Of a stretch of DNA of 64,000 nt, positions 28,117 to 37,128 are shown one piece after another (position 1 is the first letter of the stretch; the number at the start of each line of letters is the position of its first letter). The stretch is taken from positions 83,939 through 147,938 of the forward strand of contig NZ_JABFHF010000014.1 of the NCBI RefSeq assembly GCF_015476655.1. The letters run 5' to 3'. The notes beneath the pieces are model-generated. The model saw only the letters and a program-made list of their open reading frames with translations. It was not told the DNA's origin and ran no database searches. A program made the position numbers and the translations under genes. The DNA comes from Aquiflexum lacus (lineage in GTDB: Bacteria; Bacteroidota; Bacteroidia; Cytophagales; Cyclobacteriaceae).

Positions 28117-29511
28117 ATGAGAGTCAAACAACATACTATTCAAAAGCAAGTAACAATTTCCGGTGTAGGCTTACATACCGGTGTTATTTCAAATATGACA
28201 TTTTTACCTGCTCCACCAAATCATGGCTACAAATTTCAACGGGTTGATATGGAAGGACATCCAACTGTTGATGCTGATGTAGACAACGTCGTAGATGTAT
28301 CTAGGGGCACGACCCTGGAACAAGGTGGTGCAAGAATATTTACGGTGGAACATGTACTCGCTGCATTAGTTGGTCTGGAAATAGACAATGTCCTGATTCA
28401 AATAGATGGTCCTGAACCTCCAATCATGGACGGGTCCTCCATTCAATATATTCAGATTCTAGAGGAAGCTGGACTTGAAGAGCAAAATGCCCTCAGGAGA
28501 TTTTTTGAAGTCCCTGAAAGCATCACTTACAGAGAACCTTCCCGGGAAGTCGAAATGGCAGCATTGCCTCTGGATGATTACAGGGTCACTGTAATGGTCG
28601 ATTACAATTCTCCTGTATTGGGAAGCCAACATGCTTCTATTACAAATATCAGCCAGTTCAAATCTGAGATTGCTTCTTGTAGAACTTTTTGTTTCCTACA
28701 TGAATTGGAAATGCTCTACAACCAAAACCTCATTAGAGGAGGAGACCTCAACAATGCCATTGTGGTGGTAGATAGGGTAGTTGAAGACAAAGAATTGGAG
28801 CATCTTGCCAGAATGTTTAACAAGGACAAAGTCGAAGTCAGAAAAGAAGGCATTCTTAACAATGTGGAGTTAAGATATAAAAATGAACCTGCAAGACATA
28901 AACTTCTGGATGTCGTCGGAGACCTTGCACTGGTTGGCAGACCTCTAAAAGCTCAAATTTTGGCGGCAAGACCCGGGCATGCAGCAAACGTTGCTTTTGC
29001 AAAAAAAATCAAAAGAGCAATGGAGAAGACTGGGCCTGTTCATATTCCTCATTATGACCCCAAGCTGCCACCCGTTATGGATATCAATCAGATCAGTAAT
29101 ATTTTGCCGCATCGATATCCATTTCAATTATTGGATAAAATCATTTACCTTGATGATTCTGTAGTGGCGGGTGTCAAGAATGTCACCATCAATGAACCCT
29201 TTTTTATGGGCCACTTCCCAGGAAATCCAGTTATGCCAGGTGTGCTTCAGGTAGAAGCAATGGCACAGACTGGCGGGATATTGGTATTGAGCACAGTGGA
29301 TGATCCTGAAAAATATTGGACTTATTTCTTGGGAATTGAAAGTTGCAAATTCCGTAAAATGGTTCTTCCTGGGGACACATTGGTCTTCAAATGTGAGCTG
29401 CTTGCACCTATAAGAAGAGGGATAGCAAAAATGAAAGGTGAGGCCTTTGTTGGGAATACCTTGGTTTGTGAAGCAATTATGACCGCCAGCATTGTCAGAA
29501 AAGAATCATGA
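28117..29511 (+). CDS. lpxC/fabZ: Fused LpxC deacetylase / FabZ dehydratase
   Basis: Residues 1-300 are LpxC, the zinc-dependent UDP-3-O-acyl-GlcNAc deacetylase that commits the cell to lipid A synthesis: [28 protein letters not shown] and the zinc ligand region [13 protein letters not shown]. Residues 320-464 are FabZ, the 3-hydroxyacyl-ACP dehydratase: [31 protein letters not shown]. This fusion is standard in Bacteroidota. It overlaps lpxA by 4 bp. Confidence 0.96.
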   Translation: MRVKQHTIQKQVTISGVGLHTGVISNMTFLPAPPNHGYKFQRVDMEGHPTVDADVDNVVDVSRGTTLEQGGARIFTVEHVLAALVGLEIDNVLIQIDGPEPPIMDGSSIQYIQILEEAGLEEQNALRRFFEVPESITYREPSREVEMAALPLDDYRVTVMVDYNSPVLGSQHASITNISQFKSEIASCRTFCFLHELEMLYNQNLIRGGDLNNAIVVVDRVVEDKELEHLARMFNKDKVEVRKEGILNNVELRYKNEPARHKLLDVVGDLALVGRPLKAQILAARPGHAANVAFAKKIKRAMEKTGPVHIPHYDPKLPPVMDINQISNILPHRYPFQLLDKIIYLDDSVVAGVKNVTINEPFFMGHFPGNPVMPGVLQVEAMAQTGGILVLSTVDDPEKYWTYFLGIESCKFRKMVLPGDTLVFKCELLAPIRRGIAKMKGEAFVGNTLVCEAIMTASIVRKES

Positions 29512-30287
29512 TCAGTCAATTAGCACATATACACAAAAACACCATCTTGGGAAAGGAGGTCCATGTTGACCCTTTTACCATGATTCACGAAAACGTTGAA
29601 ATCGGTGATGGTACTTGGATTGGATCCAATGTTACAATTTTTCCTGGTGCCAAAATAGGTAAAAACTGCAAAATTTTCCCCGGAGCTGTCATTTCAGCTA
29701 TTCCGCAAGATCTTAAATTCCAAGGCGAAGATTCTACCGTTGAAATCGGCGATAATACTACCATCAGAGAGTGTGTCACTATCAGCAGAGGTACAATAGA
29801 CAAACGAACCACAAAGGTCGGAAGCAATTGTTTATTAATGGCTTATGTTCATATCGCCCATGATTGTTTGGTCGGAAACAATGTTATTATTGCCAATTCG
29901 GTTCAGGTGGCAGGTCATGTCATCATAGATGATTGGGCCATAGTAGGTGGCAGCAGTGCGATACACCAATTTGTCAAAGTGGGCATGCATTCCATGATTT
30001 CCGGGGGTTCATTGGTAAGAAAGGATGTTCCTCCTTTTACCAAGGCAGCAAGAGAACCGTTAAGTTATGCAGGAGTCAATAGCCTTGGTCTCAGAAGGAG
30101 GGGATATTCCAGCGAAGCGATCAGCCATATTCAGGAAGTCTATCGATACCTTTTCTTAAACAGCCTCAATAATAGCAGGGCTTTGGAAGAAATAGAGGTA
30201 AACCTTCCTGCGACTAAAGAGCGGGATGAAATCATTAATTTCATCCGGTCCTCTGAAAGAGGAGTCATGAAAGGATACATCAGCTAA
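29508..30287 (+). CDS. lpxA: UDP-N-acetylglucosamine acyltransferase
   Basis: LpxA performs the first step of lipid A synthesis, moving a 3-hydroxyacyl group from ACP to UDP-GlcNAc. The 259-residue protein is a left-handed beta helix of hexapeptide repeats with the catalytic histidine in MAYVHIAHDCLVGNN, the chain-length region GGSSAIHQFVKVG and a helical C-terminus. It overlaps lpxC/fabZ by 4 bp and is directly followed by the ABC ATPase (no gap). Confidence 0.96.
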   Translation: MISQLAHIHKNTILGKEVHVDPFTMIHENVEIGDGTWIGSNVTIFPGAKIGKNCKIFPGAVISAIPQDLKFQGEDSTVEIGDNTTIRECVTISRGTIDKRTTKVGSNCLLMAYVHIAHDCLVGNNVIIANSVQVAGHVIIDDWAIVGGSSAIHQFVKVGMHSMISGGSLVRKDVPPFTKAAREPLSYAGVNSLGLRRRGYSSEAISHIQEVYRYLFLNSLNNSRALEEIEVNLPATKERDEIINFIRSSERGVMKGYIS

Positions 30288-30920
30288 ATGAGAATTAAGC
30301 TGAATCAGATTTCAAAAAGGTTCCAATTTGATTGGATTTTCAAAGATTTGACCCTTGACATCACACCTTATTCCCATTGGGCCATAACCGGAAGCAACGG
30401 TTCCGGAAAATCCACCCTGATAAAATGTATCTCAGGCTTACAACCACTAACTTCAGGACAGATTACTTATTCGCTAGAAGAAAAAGATATTTCGGATTCG
30501 GATATTTTTAGGTATTTGGTCATGAGCGCCCCTTACATGGAATTGCCAGAAGAGTTTTCTTTATCCGAATTGTTGGCGTTCCATTTTAAATTCAAACTTC
30601 CAATAGCGTCCGTCTCTTTGGAAGAAATGATGGACATCATGTACCTGAAGGAACACCGGGACAAACCGATTTTCCAATTTTCTTCTGGCATGAAGCAGCG
30701 GTTGAAGCTTGGATTATGTTTTTTTTCAAAAATAAATTTAATTCTTTTGGATGAGCCTACTTCCAACCTGGATGAAAAGGGTATAGCTTGGTATTTGCAT
30801 TTGGTAAAAGAATTTTCGAAGGATAAAACACTTTTTGTGTGTTCCAATGACCCCAGAGAATATGGATTTTGCCCAAACGAAATCAAAATTGAAGACTTCA
30901 AGCCAAAACAAAAACTTTGA
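30288..30920 (+). CDS. ABC transporter ATP-binding protein
   Basis: A 210-residue single ATPase with Walker A GSNGSGKSTLIK, signature FSSGMKQRLKLG, Walker B INLILLDEPTSNLDEKG and a switch-like CSNDPREYG in place of the usual histidine loop. It starts on the base after the lpxA stop, so it is in the lipid A operon, but no permease follows. It may work with a permease encoded elsewhere. The histidine to asparagine change in the switch region is unusual for a transporter ATPase. Confidence 0.85.
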   Translation: MRIKLNQISKRFQFDWIFKDLTLDITPYSHWAITGSNGSGKSTLIKCISGLQPLTSGQITYSLEEKDISDSDIFRYLVMSAPYMELPEEFSLSELLAFHFKFKLPIASVSLEEMMDIMYLKEHRDKPIFQFSSGMKQRLKLGLCFFSKINLILLDEPTSNLDEKGIAWYLHLVKEFSKDKTLFVCSNDPREYGFCPNEIKIEDFKPKQKL

Positions 30921-30967
30921 TTATTGCGCGTTATGATTAATTTTACAGAAATTATAATTATACGATT

Positions 30968-31453
30968 ATGCAAAAGATTGTTTTAAGCTTGATTATCACA
31001 GGTTTTTTAGCTGTTAGCCTCTTTTCCTGCAAAGACAAAAAAGATGATCCTACTCCGTCCAAAACTCCTGAGGAACTTGCCATTGAGGACCTGACAGGTG
31101 GTTCATCACAGGCTTGGGTTATAGCCGGAGGGGGTTCGGTAGTCCGAGACGGCCGTTCTGAAACAAATATTTATCAGGATTTTGAAATCACTTTTGCTGC
31201 AAGCGGAAGCAATAAAAATTATAGTACGATCAACAGTAATGATCTTTTTGATACTAACGGGAATTGGTCTTTTGTCGGAACTAACTTAGACAAAATCACC
31301 TTGTCGGGAACCAAGCCTGCCTCAGAAAGAGAAGTATCGTTTACCAGAACAGGGAATGACTTAAGGCTTGTTTTCGCCATTACAGTTCCTGGGGCAGAAT
31401 TACCGAGTGGTGCAGTTGCTGGTAACTATACTTTTAACCTTAAAAAGAAATAA
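30968..31453 (+). CDS. Secreted lipoprotein, unknown function
   Basis: A 161-residue protein with a signal peptide and lipobox (VSLFSC, cysteine near 20), followed by a charged, proline-rich linker (KDKKDDPTPSKTPEEL) and a beta-rich domain. The body resembles small lipocalin-like Bacteroidota lipoproteins (GGSSQAWVIAGGGSVVRDG, NGNWSFVGTNLDKITLSG) but I cannot assign a family. It probably sits in the outer membrane. It converges with mutS2. Confidence 0.75.
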   Translation: MQKIVLSLIITGFLAVSLFSCKDKKDDPTPSKTPEELAIEDLTGGSSQAWVIAGGGSVVRDGRSETNIYQDFEITFAASGSNKNYSTINSNDLFDTNGNWSFVGTNLDKITLSGTKPASEREVSFTRTGNDLRLVFAITVPGAELPSGAVAGNYTFNLKKK

Positions 31454-31461
31454 CGGTCAGA

Positions 31462-33849
31462 TTAACTTTTTAAAGTAATTAAGGTAACGCCTGCACCACC
31501 CCTGTCTGCATGTTCGTCTTCAACCTTATTTACTTGAGACATTCCTCTCAATAAGTTCCTAGTAAGGTCTCTTAGGATCCCATTTCCTTTGCCATGGACT
31601 ATTCTAAGGTCTTTTAATCCTAGCATGTAGCCATCATCCACAAAGCTCTGAACAACAGGAAGAATCTCCTCCCCCCTTTTACCTCGGATATCCAGATTCG
31701 GAGAAAAATCCATCATTTTGGCATTGGTATCAAAACCTATTCTTTTGGAATATGATTTTTTCTCCTTTTTCATTTCTGTATTGGAGATTTTTTCCAGTCT
31801 ATTGAGTTTTACAGTTGATTTGAGTTCTCCAATACTGACTTCAACTTCCTTTTTCCGGACAGCCAAAACCTCACCTACCGCACCATTATCTTTTACCCTG
31901 ACAAAATCCCCAATTTCTATCTCTCCTCCGATCACTTTGATCACCGCATCGTGGACGATTTTCTTTTCAGGTTTGACCTCTAACTTCAGTTCTTCTATTT
32001 CTGTCCTTACTTGTTTGGCTACTTCTTTATCTGCCTTACTTTCTTTTATGGTACGAATGGTCGTTTCAATTTTTTTATTGACTCCAGCCAAAAGTGCTTG
32101 CGCTTCTGCTTTGGCCTCCTGAAGGTATTTCTTTTTATTCAGATCAATGGTTTCTTTAAGTTGGGTATATTCTTTCATTCTTTGATCCAAAAGCCTTTCT
32201 TTCTTTTGGCTTTCCTGAATTGACTGCTCATATTTTCTGACTTGGTTTTCGAGCTTGTTGAGCATCTTATCATACCTCACCCGCTCTTCACCTATCTGAT
32301 CTTTGGCATAGCCAATGATGTCTTTCGAAATACCGATTTTAGAAGCAATTTCCAAAGCAAACGAACTCCCTGGCTTTCCAATATCAAGTTGGTATAAAGG
32401 TTCCAATTTATCCACATCATAGCGCATTGCACCATTGACCAATCCCTGGTTTTTGGCAGAAACCTGTTTCAGATTACCATAATGGGTGGTAATGACTCCA
32501 TAAGCACCCAGATTATTCAAGGCCAATAAAATCCCTTCTGCAATGGCACCTCCAAACTGAGGTTCAGTTCCTGTACCGAATTCATCTATAAAAAGAATGG
32601 TTTTTTTGTCCGCAAATTGGGTAAAGTACTTCATACTCATCAAATGGGAACTATAGGTACTCAGATCATTTTCTATATTTTGCTCATCCCCTATATCAAT
32701 GAAAAAATTATCAAACAAGGTACAGACAGAGTGGTTTTCCAAAGGAACCAAAAGCCCGCACTGCAACATGTATTGAACCATGGCTACAGTTTTCAAAGTC
32801 ACTGATTTTCCTCCTGCATTAGGACCTGATATGACCAAGAGCCTTCTATTATGATCCAACTGTAAATCGAGTGGTACAATCTTTTTACCTGCATGTGCCA
32901 ATGCTGCTTCCAAAAGCGGATGTCTGGCATTGTGCCAATCCATTTGTTTTGTTTTCACCAATGTTGGCTTGATGGATTTGGTCTTGATGGCAAATTTTGC
33001 CTTTGCCCTTATAAAATCTACCATACCCAAAAAATGATACGCCCTTTTCAGTTCCGGAATAGCCGGTCTCAGTTTGTCAGTAAGTTTGGTTAGGATTTTC
33101 TGGATTTCCCGACGTTCCATGTACTCAAGGTCTTTGAGTTCATTATTGATATCAAGAACCTCTGCCGGCTCCAAAAAGACTGTCTGACCTGTTGCCGATT
33201 CATCATGGATAAAGCCTTTTATCTTCCGCTTATTTTCTGCCAGAACAGGTATGACCATTCTTCCTCCGCGGATGGTGACTGAGGCATCCTCAGGGGTAAG
33301 CCCTTTTGCTTTTGCTTCCCTGAATATTCTATCCAACACTTTTCTCAACCTGTTTTCCTCGTAAAGAATCTGGGAACGTATTAGGGAAAGTTCTTGAGAA
33401 GCATTATTTCGGATTTTTCCTTTTTCATCTATGATCCGCTCGATTTCCCTCAAGATGGTATTATCCAAATTGACCAAGCCCAGAAGCTGGAATAAATTAG
33501 GATATTCCTCTTCATGCTCTCCAAAAAAATCTATACACCTGCTCAGTGTGAAAAGTGACAACCTGATTTCATGGAATTCATCTTCATAAAGAAAAGTACC
33601 CTCAATTTTAACCTTTTCGAGATAGGGATAAATATTGGTGAAATTGGAAGAAGGAAAAAGCTCTCCCGATTCAATGATTTTTTTGAATTCATCGGTTTGG
33701 TCCAAAAGCTTCCCAATTAAATTAGGATCTTTGGAAAAACTCATTTTATTGACGAAATCTATACCCAAAGGACCTGAGCATGCTTCTTTGAGAAGTTCTC
33801 TGATTTTGGTAAAATTAATTTTCTCTTCTAAATTCTTTGGATAAAGCAT
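31462..33849 (-). CDS. mutS2: Endonuclease MutS2 (with Smr domain)
   Basis: MutS2 acts against unwanted recombination or at collided ribosomes, depending on the organism studied. The 795-residue protein has the MutS core and ATPase domain with Walker A GPNAGGKSVTLK (near 341), FIDEFGTGTEP (Walker B), a long coiled-coil (about 510-620) and a C-terminal Smr nuclease domain (about 720-795: LDIRGKRGEE, LRIVHGKGNG). It is 8 bp downstream of the DUF4296 lipoprotein gene, in one operon. Confidence 0.94.
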   Translation of the reverse strand: MLYPKNLEEKINFTKIRELLKEACSGPLGIDFVNKMSFSKDPNLIGKLLDQTDEFKKIIESGELFPSSNFTNIYPYLEKVKIEGTFLYEDEFHEIRLSLFTLSRCIDFFGEHEEEYPNLFQLLGLVNLDNTILREIERIIDEKGKIRNNASQELSLIRSQILYEENRLRKVLDRIFREAKAKGLTPEDASVTIRGGRMVIPVLAENKRKIKGFIHDESATGQTVFLEPAEVLDINNELKDLEYMERREIQKILTKLTDKLRPAIPELKRAYHFLGMVDFIRAKAKFAIKTKSIKPTLVKTKQMDWHNARHPLLEAALAHAGKKIVPLDLQLDHNRRLLVISGPNAGGKSVTLKTVAMVQYMLQCGLLVPLENHSVCTLFDNFFIDIGDEQNIENDLSTYSSHLMSMKYFTQFADKKTILFIDEFGTGTEPQFGGAIAEGILLALNNLGAYGVITTHYGNLKQVSAKNQGLVNGAMRYDVDKLEPLYQLDIGKPGSSFALEIASKIGISKDIIGYAKDQIGEERVRYDKMLNKLENQVRKYEQSIQESQKKERLLDQRMKEYTQLKETIDLNKKKYLQEAKAEAQALLAGVNKKIETTIRTIKESKADKEVAKQVRTEIEELKLEVKPEKKIVHDAVIKVIGGEIEIGDFVRVKDNGAVGEVLAVRKKEVEVSIGELKSTVKLNRLEKISNTEMKKEKKSYSKRIGFDTNAKMMDFSPNLDIRGKRGEEILPVVQSFVDDGYMLGLKDLRIVHGKGNGILRDLTRNLLRGMSQVNKVEDEHADRGGAGVTLITLKS

Positions 33850-33857
33850 CTTTGCAA

Positions 33858-34196
33858 TTACTCATTAATGGCTTTTTCTATTACATGCAGGGAGTCGATG
33901 GTTCTAGCATACATCCTGTCCATAGTTTTGACGTCACGCATGTAGTATTCGAGACTCTTTTTGAAAACAGAATCTGGAACACTATGTTTTTTAAAAACTT
34001 CCATTTCAAAATAAGGATACAATAATCGGGAGGAATCATAATGAATAGGAAAAGTACTGACTAGACCCTCTGCCAAGTGGATATCAACCAATACCTCAAC
34101 CATTTTATCTTCGCTCAGAATCCCTTCGGGAAGCCTGTTTTTACTACAGGATTGAAGAATAAAAGTCGACAATAGAACAATGATTAAGTTTTTCAC
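33858..34196 (-). CDS. DUF4296 lipoprotein
   Basis: A 112-residue lipoprotein with GTG start, lipobox FILQSC (cysteine at 16) and the DUF4296 pattern ILSEDKMVEVLVDIHLAEG followed by YFEMEVFKKHSVPDSVFKKSLEYY. The family is Bacteroidota-specific with unknown function, predicted in the cell envelope. A promoter with TTG and TAATTTTG ends only 4 bases before the start, so the mRNA would be leaderless or nearly so. Confidence 0.85.
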   Translation of the reverse strand: MKNLIIVLLSTFILQSCSKNRLPEGILSEDKMVEVLVDIHLAEGLVSTFPIHYDSSRLLYPYFEMEVFKKHSVPDSVFKKSLEYYMRDVKTMDRMYARTIDSLHVIEKAINE

Positions 34197-34200
34197 AATT

Positions 34201-34229
34201 CAAAATTAATCAATTCCTCCAATCAACAA
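34201..34229 (-). promoter_or_regulatory. Promoter of the DUF4296-mutS2 operon
   Basis: On the minus strand a TTG (34229-34227) is followed after 18 bases by TAATTTTG (34208-34201). This is a near-ideal Bacteroidota promoter (TTG ... TAnnTTTG). Confidence 0.55.
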
Positions 34230-34320
34230 GAAGATTTAACATCTATACCTCATTTCTATTATCACATATCATTTTTTAATTCAAATGAGAGCCTTAATTT
34301 AGGCCTTTGAAATTACAAGT

Positions 34321-35199
34321 ATGAATCAGATTTTAAAGAAGCTGCGTAGGTATGAAATCAAAATCCGGAAGGTTGTCAACAATCAACTTCAGGGGGATTA
34401 CCAGTCCATTTTCAAAGGAGCAGGACTTGAATTTGATGATTTGAGGCCCTATCAGTACGGGGATGACGTCAGGACCATAGAATGGAAAGTGTCCGCAAAA
34501 GGTCATGGTACATTCGTAAAAACCTTTCGTGAGGACAAAGATCAATCAGTATACTTCTTGTTGGACATCAGCGGTTCACAGGATATTGGTGAATTGGGCA
34601 GTAAAAAAATTGATAGCAGTAAAGAAATTGCCGGAGTATTGACTTTGGCGGCAATATTTGAGGGCAGTCAGGTAGGCTTGATATCCTATTCGGACCAAAA
34701 AGAAAAAATTATACTTCCGGGAAAGGGTCCTAAGCAAGGAGTCAAAATCATTCAAGGGATCTTCAATCATGAAAATAAATCCCTGAAAACGAACCTAAAA
34801 GAGATGTTCAATTTTGCACTGAACCTCATCAAAAAACGGAGCATCATTATTGTTATATCCGATTTTATTGATGAAGGCTATGAGCGACCTTTCAAAGCTT
34901 TAGCTGATAAACATGACCTAGTGGCCGTACAGGTCACAGATCCAAGAGAATCGGCATTACCCTCTTTGGGTATCATTCCCGTATATGATAAGGAACAGGG
35001 GAAAACAACTTGGGTAAACACAGCCTTTGGAAGCTTTTCAAAGAAAATTTCCGATACCTTTACCAATGAGCGGGATCATCTAAAAAATATCTGTAAAAAA
35101 AACCAAATCAATTATCTGGGGGTCAGCACAAAAGACGATATTGTTTTGCCTCTGGTAGAATTATTCAAAAAACGTAACCGATCAATGAAACGTGGATAA
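34321..35199 (+). CDS. DUF58 domain protein (Bat operon)
   Basis: A 292-residue protein with the DUF58 core FDDLRPYQYGDDVRTIEWKVSA and a degenerate VWA-like part (FLLDISGSQDIG, IIVISDFIDEGY). DUF58 proteins occur with MoxR ATPases and VWA proteins in envelope maturation or stress systems. It leads a three-gene unit with the next two genes; the usual MoxR ATPase gene is not next to it. Confidence 0.88.
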   Translation: MNQILKKLRRYEIKIRKVVNNQLQGDYQSIFKGAGLEFDDLRPYQYGDDVRTIEWKVSAKGHGTFVKTFREDKDQSVYFLLDISGSQDIGELGSKKIDSSKEIAGVLTLAAIFEGSQVGLISYSDQKEKIILPGKGPKQGVKIIQGIFNHENKSLKTNLKEMFNFALNLIKKRSIIIVISDFIDEGYERPFKALADKHDLVAVQVTDPRESALPSLGIIPVYDKEQGKTTWVNTAFGSFSKKISDTFTNERDHLKNICKKNQINYLGVSTKDDIVLPLVELFKKRNRSMKRG

Positions 35200-36091
35200 G
35201 GTCAAATTCTTATTTATTCTATTCTCTTTTTACCTTTCTACTTTCCCCCTCATTGCCCAGGACATTGAGGTAGAAGGTTATTTTCAGCAAGACTCCGCCA
35301 AGTTGGGTGAGAGGGTTGCTTATGTGCTTAAGGCAAAATATAAAGAGGGTGTCAATGTCATTTTCCCCGATTCTACTTTCAATTTCTCCCCATTTGTCCT
35401 TCTGGAGAAAAAAACTTATATCTCCACCACTCAGGATGAAATCACTTTGGATAGCGCCGTTTATTATATATCGAACTTTTCATTGGATCCTGTAGCAAAA
35501 CTCTCTTTGCCTGTATATGAGATTTTTAGGTATGACAGTTTGATACATCGGCCTTTGGAGGCTGAACTTGCCCTAAAACTAACTATAGATCAGATTCCAC
35601 AAGAATTGAGTTTTCAGGATAACAACGTCTACCAACCTATTCCTACCGAATTCAATATCTTCATTTTAGGGGCCATATTGGCGGTGTTAGCAATTTTGGT
35701 TCTGGTATTGCTTTTCTTTTTTGGAGCTAAAATCAAACGCCAATGGAATATTTGGCTTGAGAAACAGAAATACAAAAGATTTGTTAAAAGATGGCAAAAT
35801 GCAGAGGTTGCATTTACGTCAAATCCCGATATGGACCAAGCAGATGAACTTCTGGGCTTATGGAAGGCTTATATGGAACACCTAAAAAACAAACCTTTTA
35901 GGGAATGGACGACGACCGAAATTTCTGATTTTCTGGACAACAAAGAAATCATCAAAGATTTCAGGTCGATAGAAATGGTGATTTATGCTGGAAAAGAAGG
36001 GAAAGATATATTGGCAACCTGCAACAATCTAAAGGAAATCTGTACAGATTCCTTCAAGAAAAAGATAACAGCACAAGATGAACCCAAATAA
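35192..36091 (+). CDS. BatD/DUF4381-like membrane protein of the Bat operon
   Basis: A 299-residue protein with signal peptide (to about residue 23), a periplasmic beta-rich domain, one transmembrane helix (about 153-178, NIFILGAILAVLAILVLVLL) and a cytoplasmic helical tail. The position between DUF58 and BatA genes suggests it anchors their complex. The start is GTG and lies 8 bp inside the DUF58 gene; its end overlaps batA by 14 bp. Confidence 0.75.
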   Translation: MDKVKFLFILFSFYLSTFPLIAQDIEVEGYFQQDSAKLGERVAYVLKAKYKEGVNVIFPDSTFNFSPFVLLEKKTYISTTQDEITLDSAVYYISNFSLDPVAKLSLPVYEIFRYDSLIHRPLEAELALKLTIDQIPQELSFQDNNVYQPIPTEFNIFILGAILAVLAILVLVLLFFFGAKIKRQWNIWLEKQKYKRFVKRWQNAEVAFTSNPDMDQADELLGLWKAYMEHLKNKPFREWTTTEISDFLDNKEIIKDFRSIEMVIYAGKEGKDILATCNNLKEICTDSFKKKITAQDEPK

Positions 36092-37124
36092 TATCTCAGA
36101 TTTTTTTTCCTGGTATTGGTATCTGCCCGATACATTTAGATCTTTTGAATGGGAAAACCTTTGGGCACTGCATCTGATATGGATTGCTCCATTGATTATG
36201 CTATTGAGGAAATTTATCAAGTTTCTGAAAAATCCTGTTCTTGAACTTTCGCTGCCCGGTTCCGTGTCGCAAAACAATCCTTGGACATATCTCAGGTTGA
36301 TACCTGGGCTATTTTTTATTTTTGCGGTATGGTTAATGATCATTGCCCTCGCAAGACCACAAAAAACAAATGAACGGGTAGAGCAGTACACCGAGGGTAT
36401 AGACATTATGCTGGTGATGGATATTTCAGAATCCATGGACCTCCAAGACTTCAAACCCAACAGACTGGAATCTGCAAAGGGAACTGCCATAGACTTTATC
36501 AACGGACGATTTGGTGATAGGATTGGCGTAGTGATTTTTTCAGGAGAAGCATATTCTTTAGCCCCACTGACCAACGATTATCCCCTATTGACTGACCTGA
36601 TCAAAGACATTTCTTTCAATATGATGGATGCCAAAGGAACTGCTATTGGAAGTGCGCTTGCATCAGGCACGAACAGGATTAGGGAGTCAGACTCAAAAAG
36701 CAAAGTCATGATTCTACTCAGTGACGGAGAAAACAACGCCGGAAATGTAGACCCATTGTATGCAGCACAATTGGCCTCGGCCATGGAAATCAAGATTTAT
36801 ACCATTGCTGTAGGAAAGGATGGTATGGTGCCTTATGGCGTGGATTTCTTTGGGAGACCACAGATGATCGAAAGTTATCTTGACGAGACCACTTTAAGGG
36901 AAATCGCAAGGATCGGTGAAGGAAGATTTTTCAGAGCCTCTGATGACAATGCCCTTCAGCAGATTTTTGATCAGATTGACGAAATGGAAAAAGCTGAGAT
37001 CATTGAATCCCGCTACAAAGAAACTGTTGATTATTACAGGGTCTACCTATTTTGGGGGATTATGCTGTTCTTGATTTGGCTTGGACTGAAAAGTACATTC
37101 TTTAATAATTTCTTGTTGGATTAA
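36078..37124 (+). CDS. batA: VWA-domain membrane protein BatA
   Basis: A 348-residue protein with hydrophobic helices near 25-45, 70-95 and 320-340 and a von Willebrand A domain between. The metal site DISESMD (D-x-S-x-S), TAIGSAL and LLSDGENNAG are intact. Bat proteins contribute to envelope integrity and stress tolerance in Bacteroidota and relatives. The usual downstream batB/batC genes are absent here; the next gene is on the other strand. Confidence 0.88.
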   Translation: MNPNNISDFFSWYWYLPDTFRSFEWENLWALHLIWIAPLIMLLRKFIKFLKNPVLELSLPGSVSQNNPWTYLRLIPGLFFIFAVWLMIIALARPQKTNERVEQYTEGIDIMLVMDISESMDLQDFKPNRLESAKGTAIDFINGRFGDRIGVVIFSGEAYSLAPLTNDYPLLTDLIKDISFNMMDAKGTAIGSALASGTNRIRESDSKSKVMILLSDGENNAGNVDPLYAAQLASAMEIKIYTIAVGKDGMVPYGVDFFGRPQMIESYLDETTLREIARIGEGRFFRASDDNALQQIFDQIDEMEKAEIIESRYKETVDYYRVYLFWGIMLFLIWLGLKSTFFNNFLLD

Positions 37125-37128
37125 AAAC

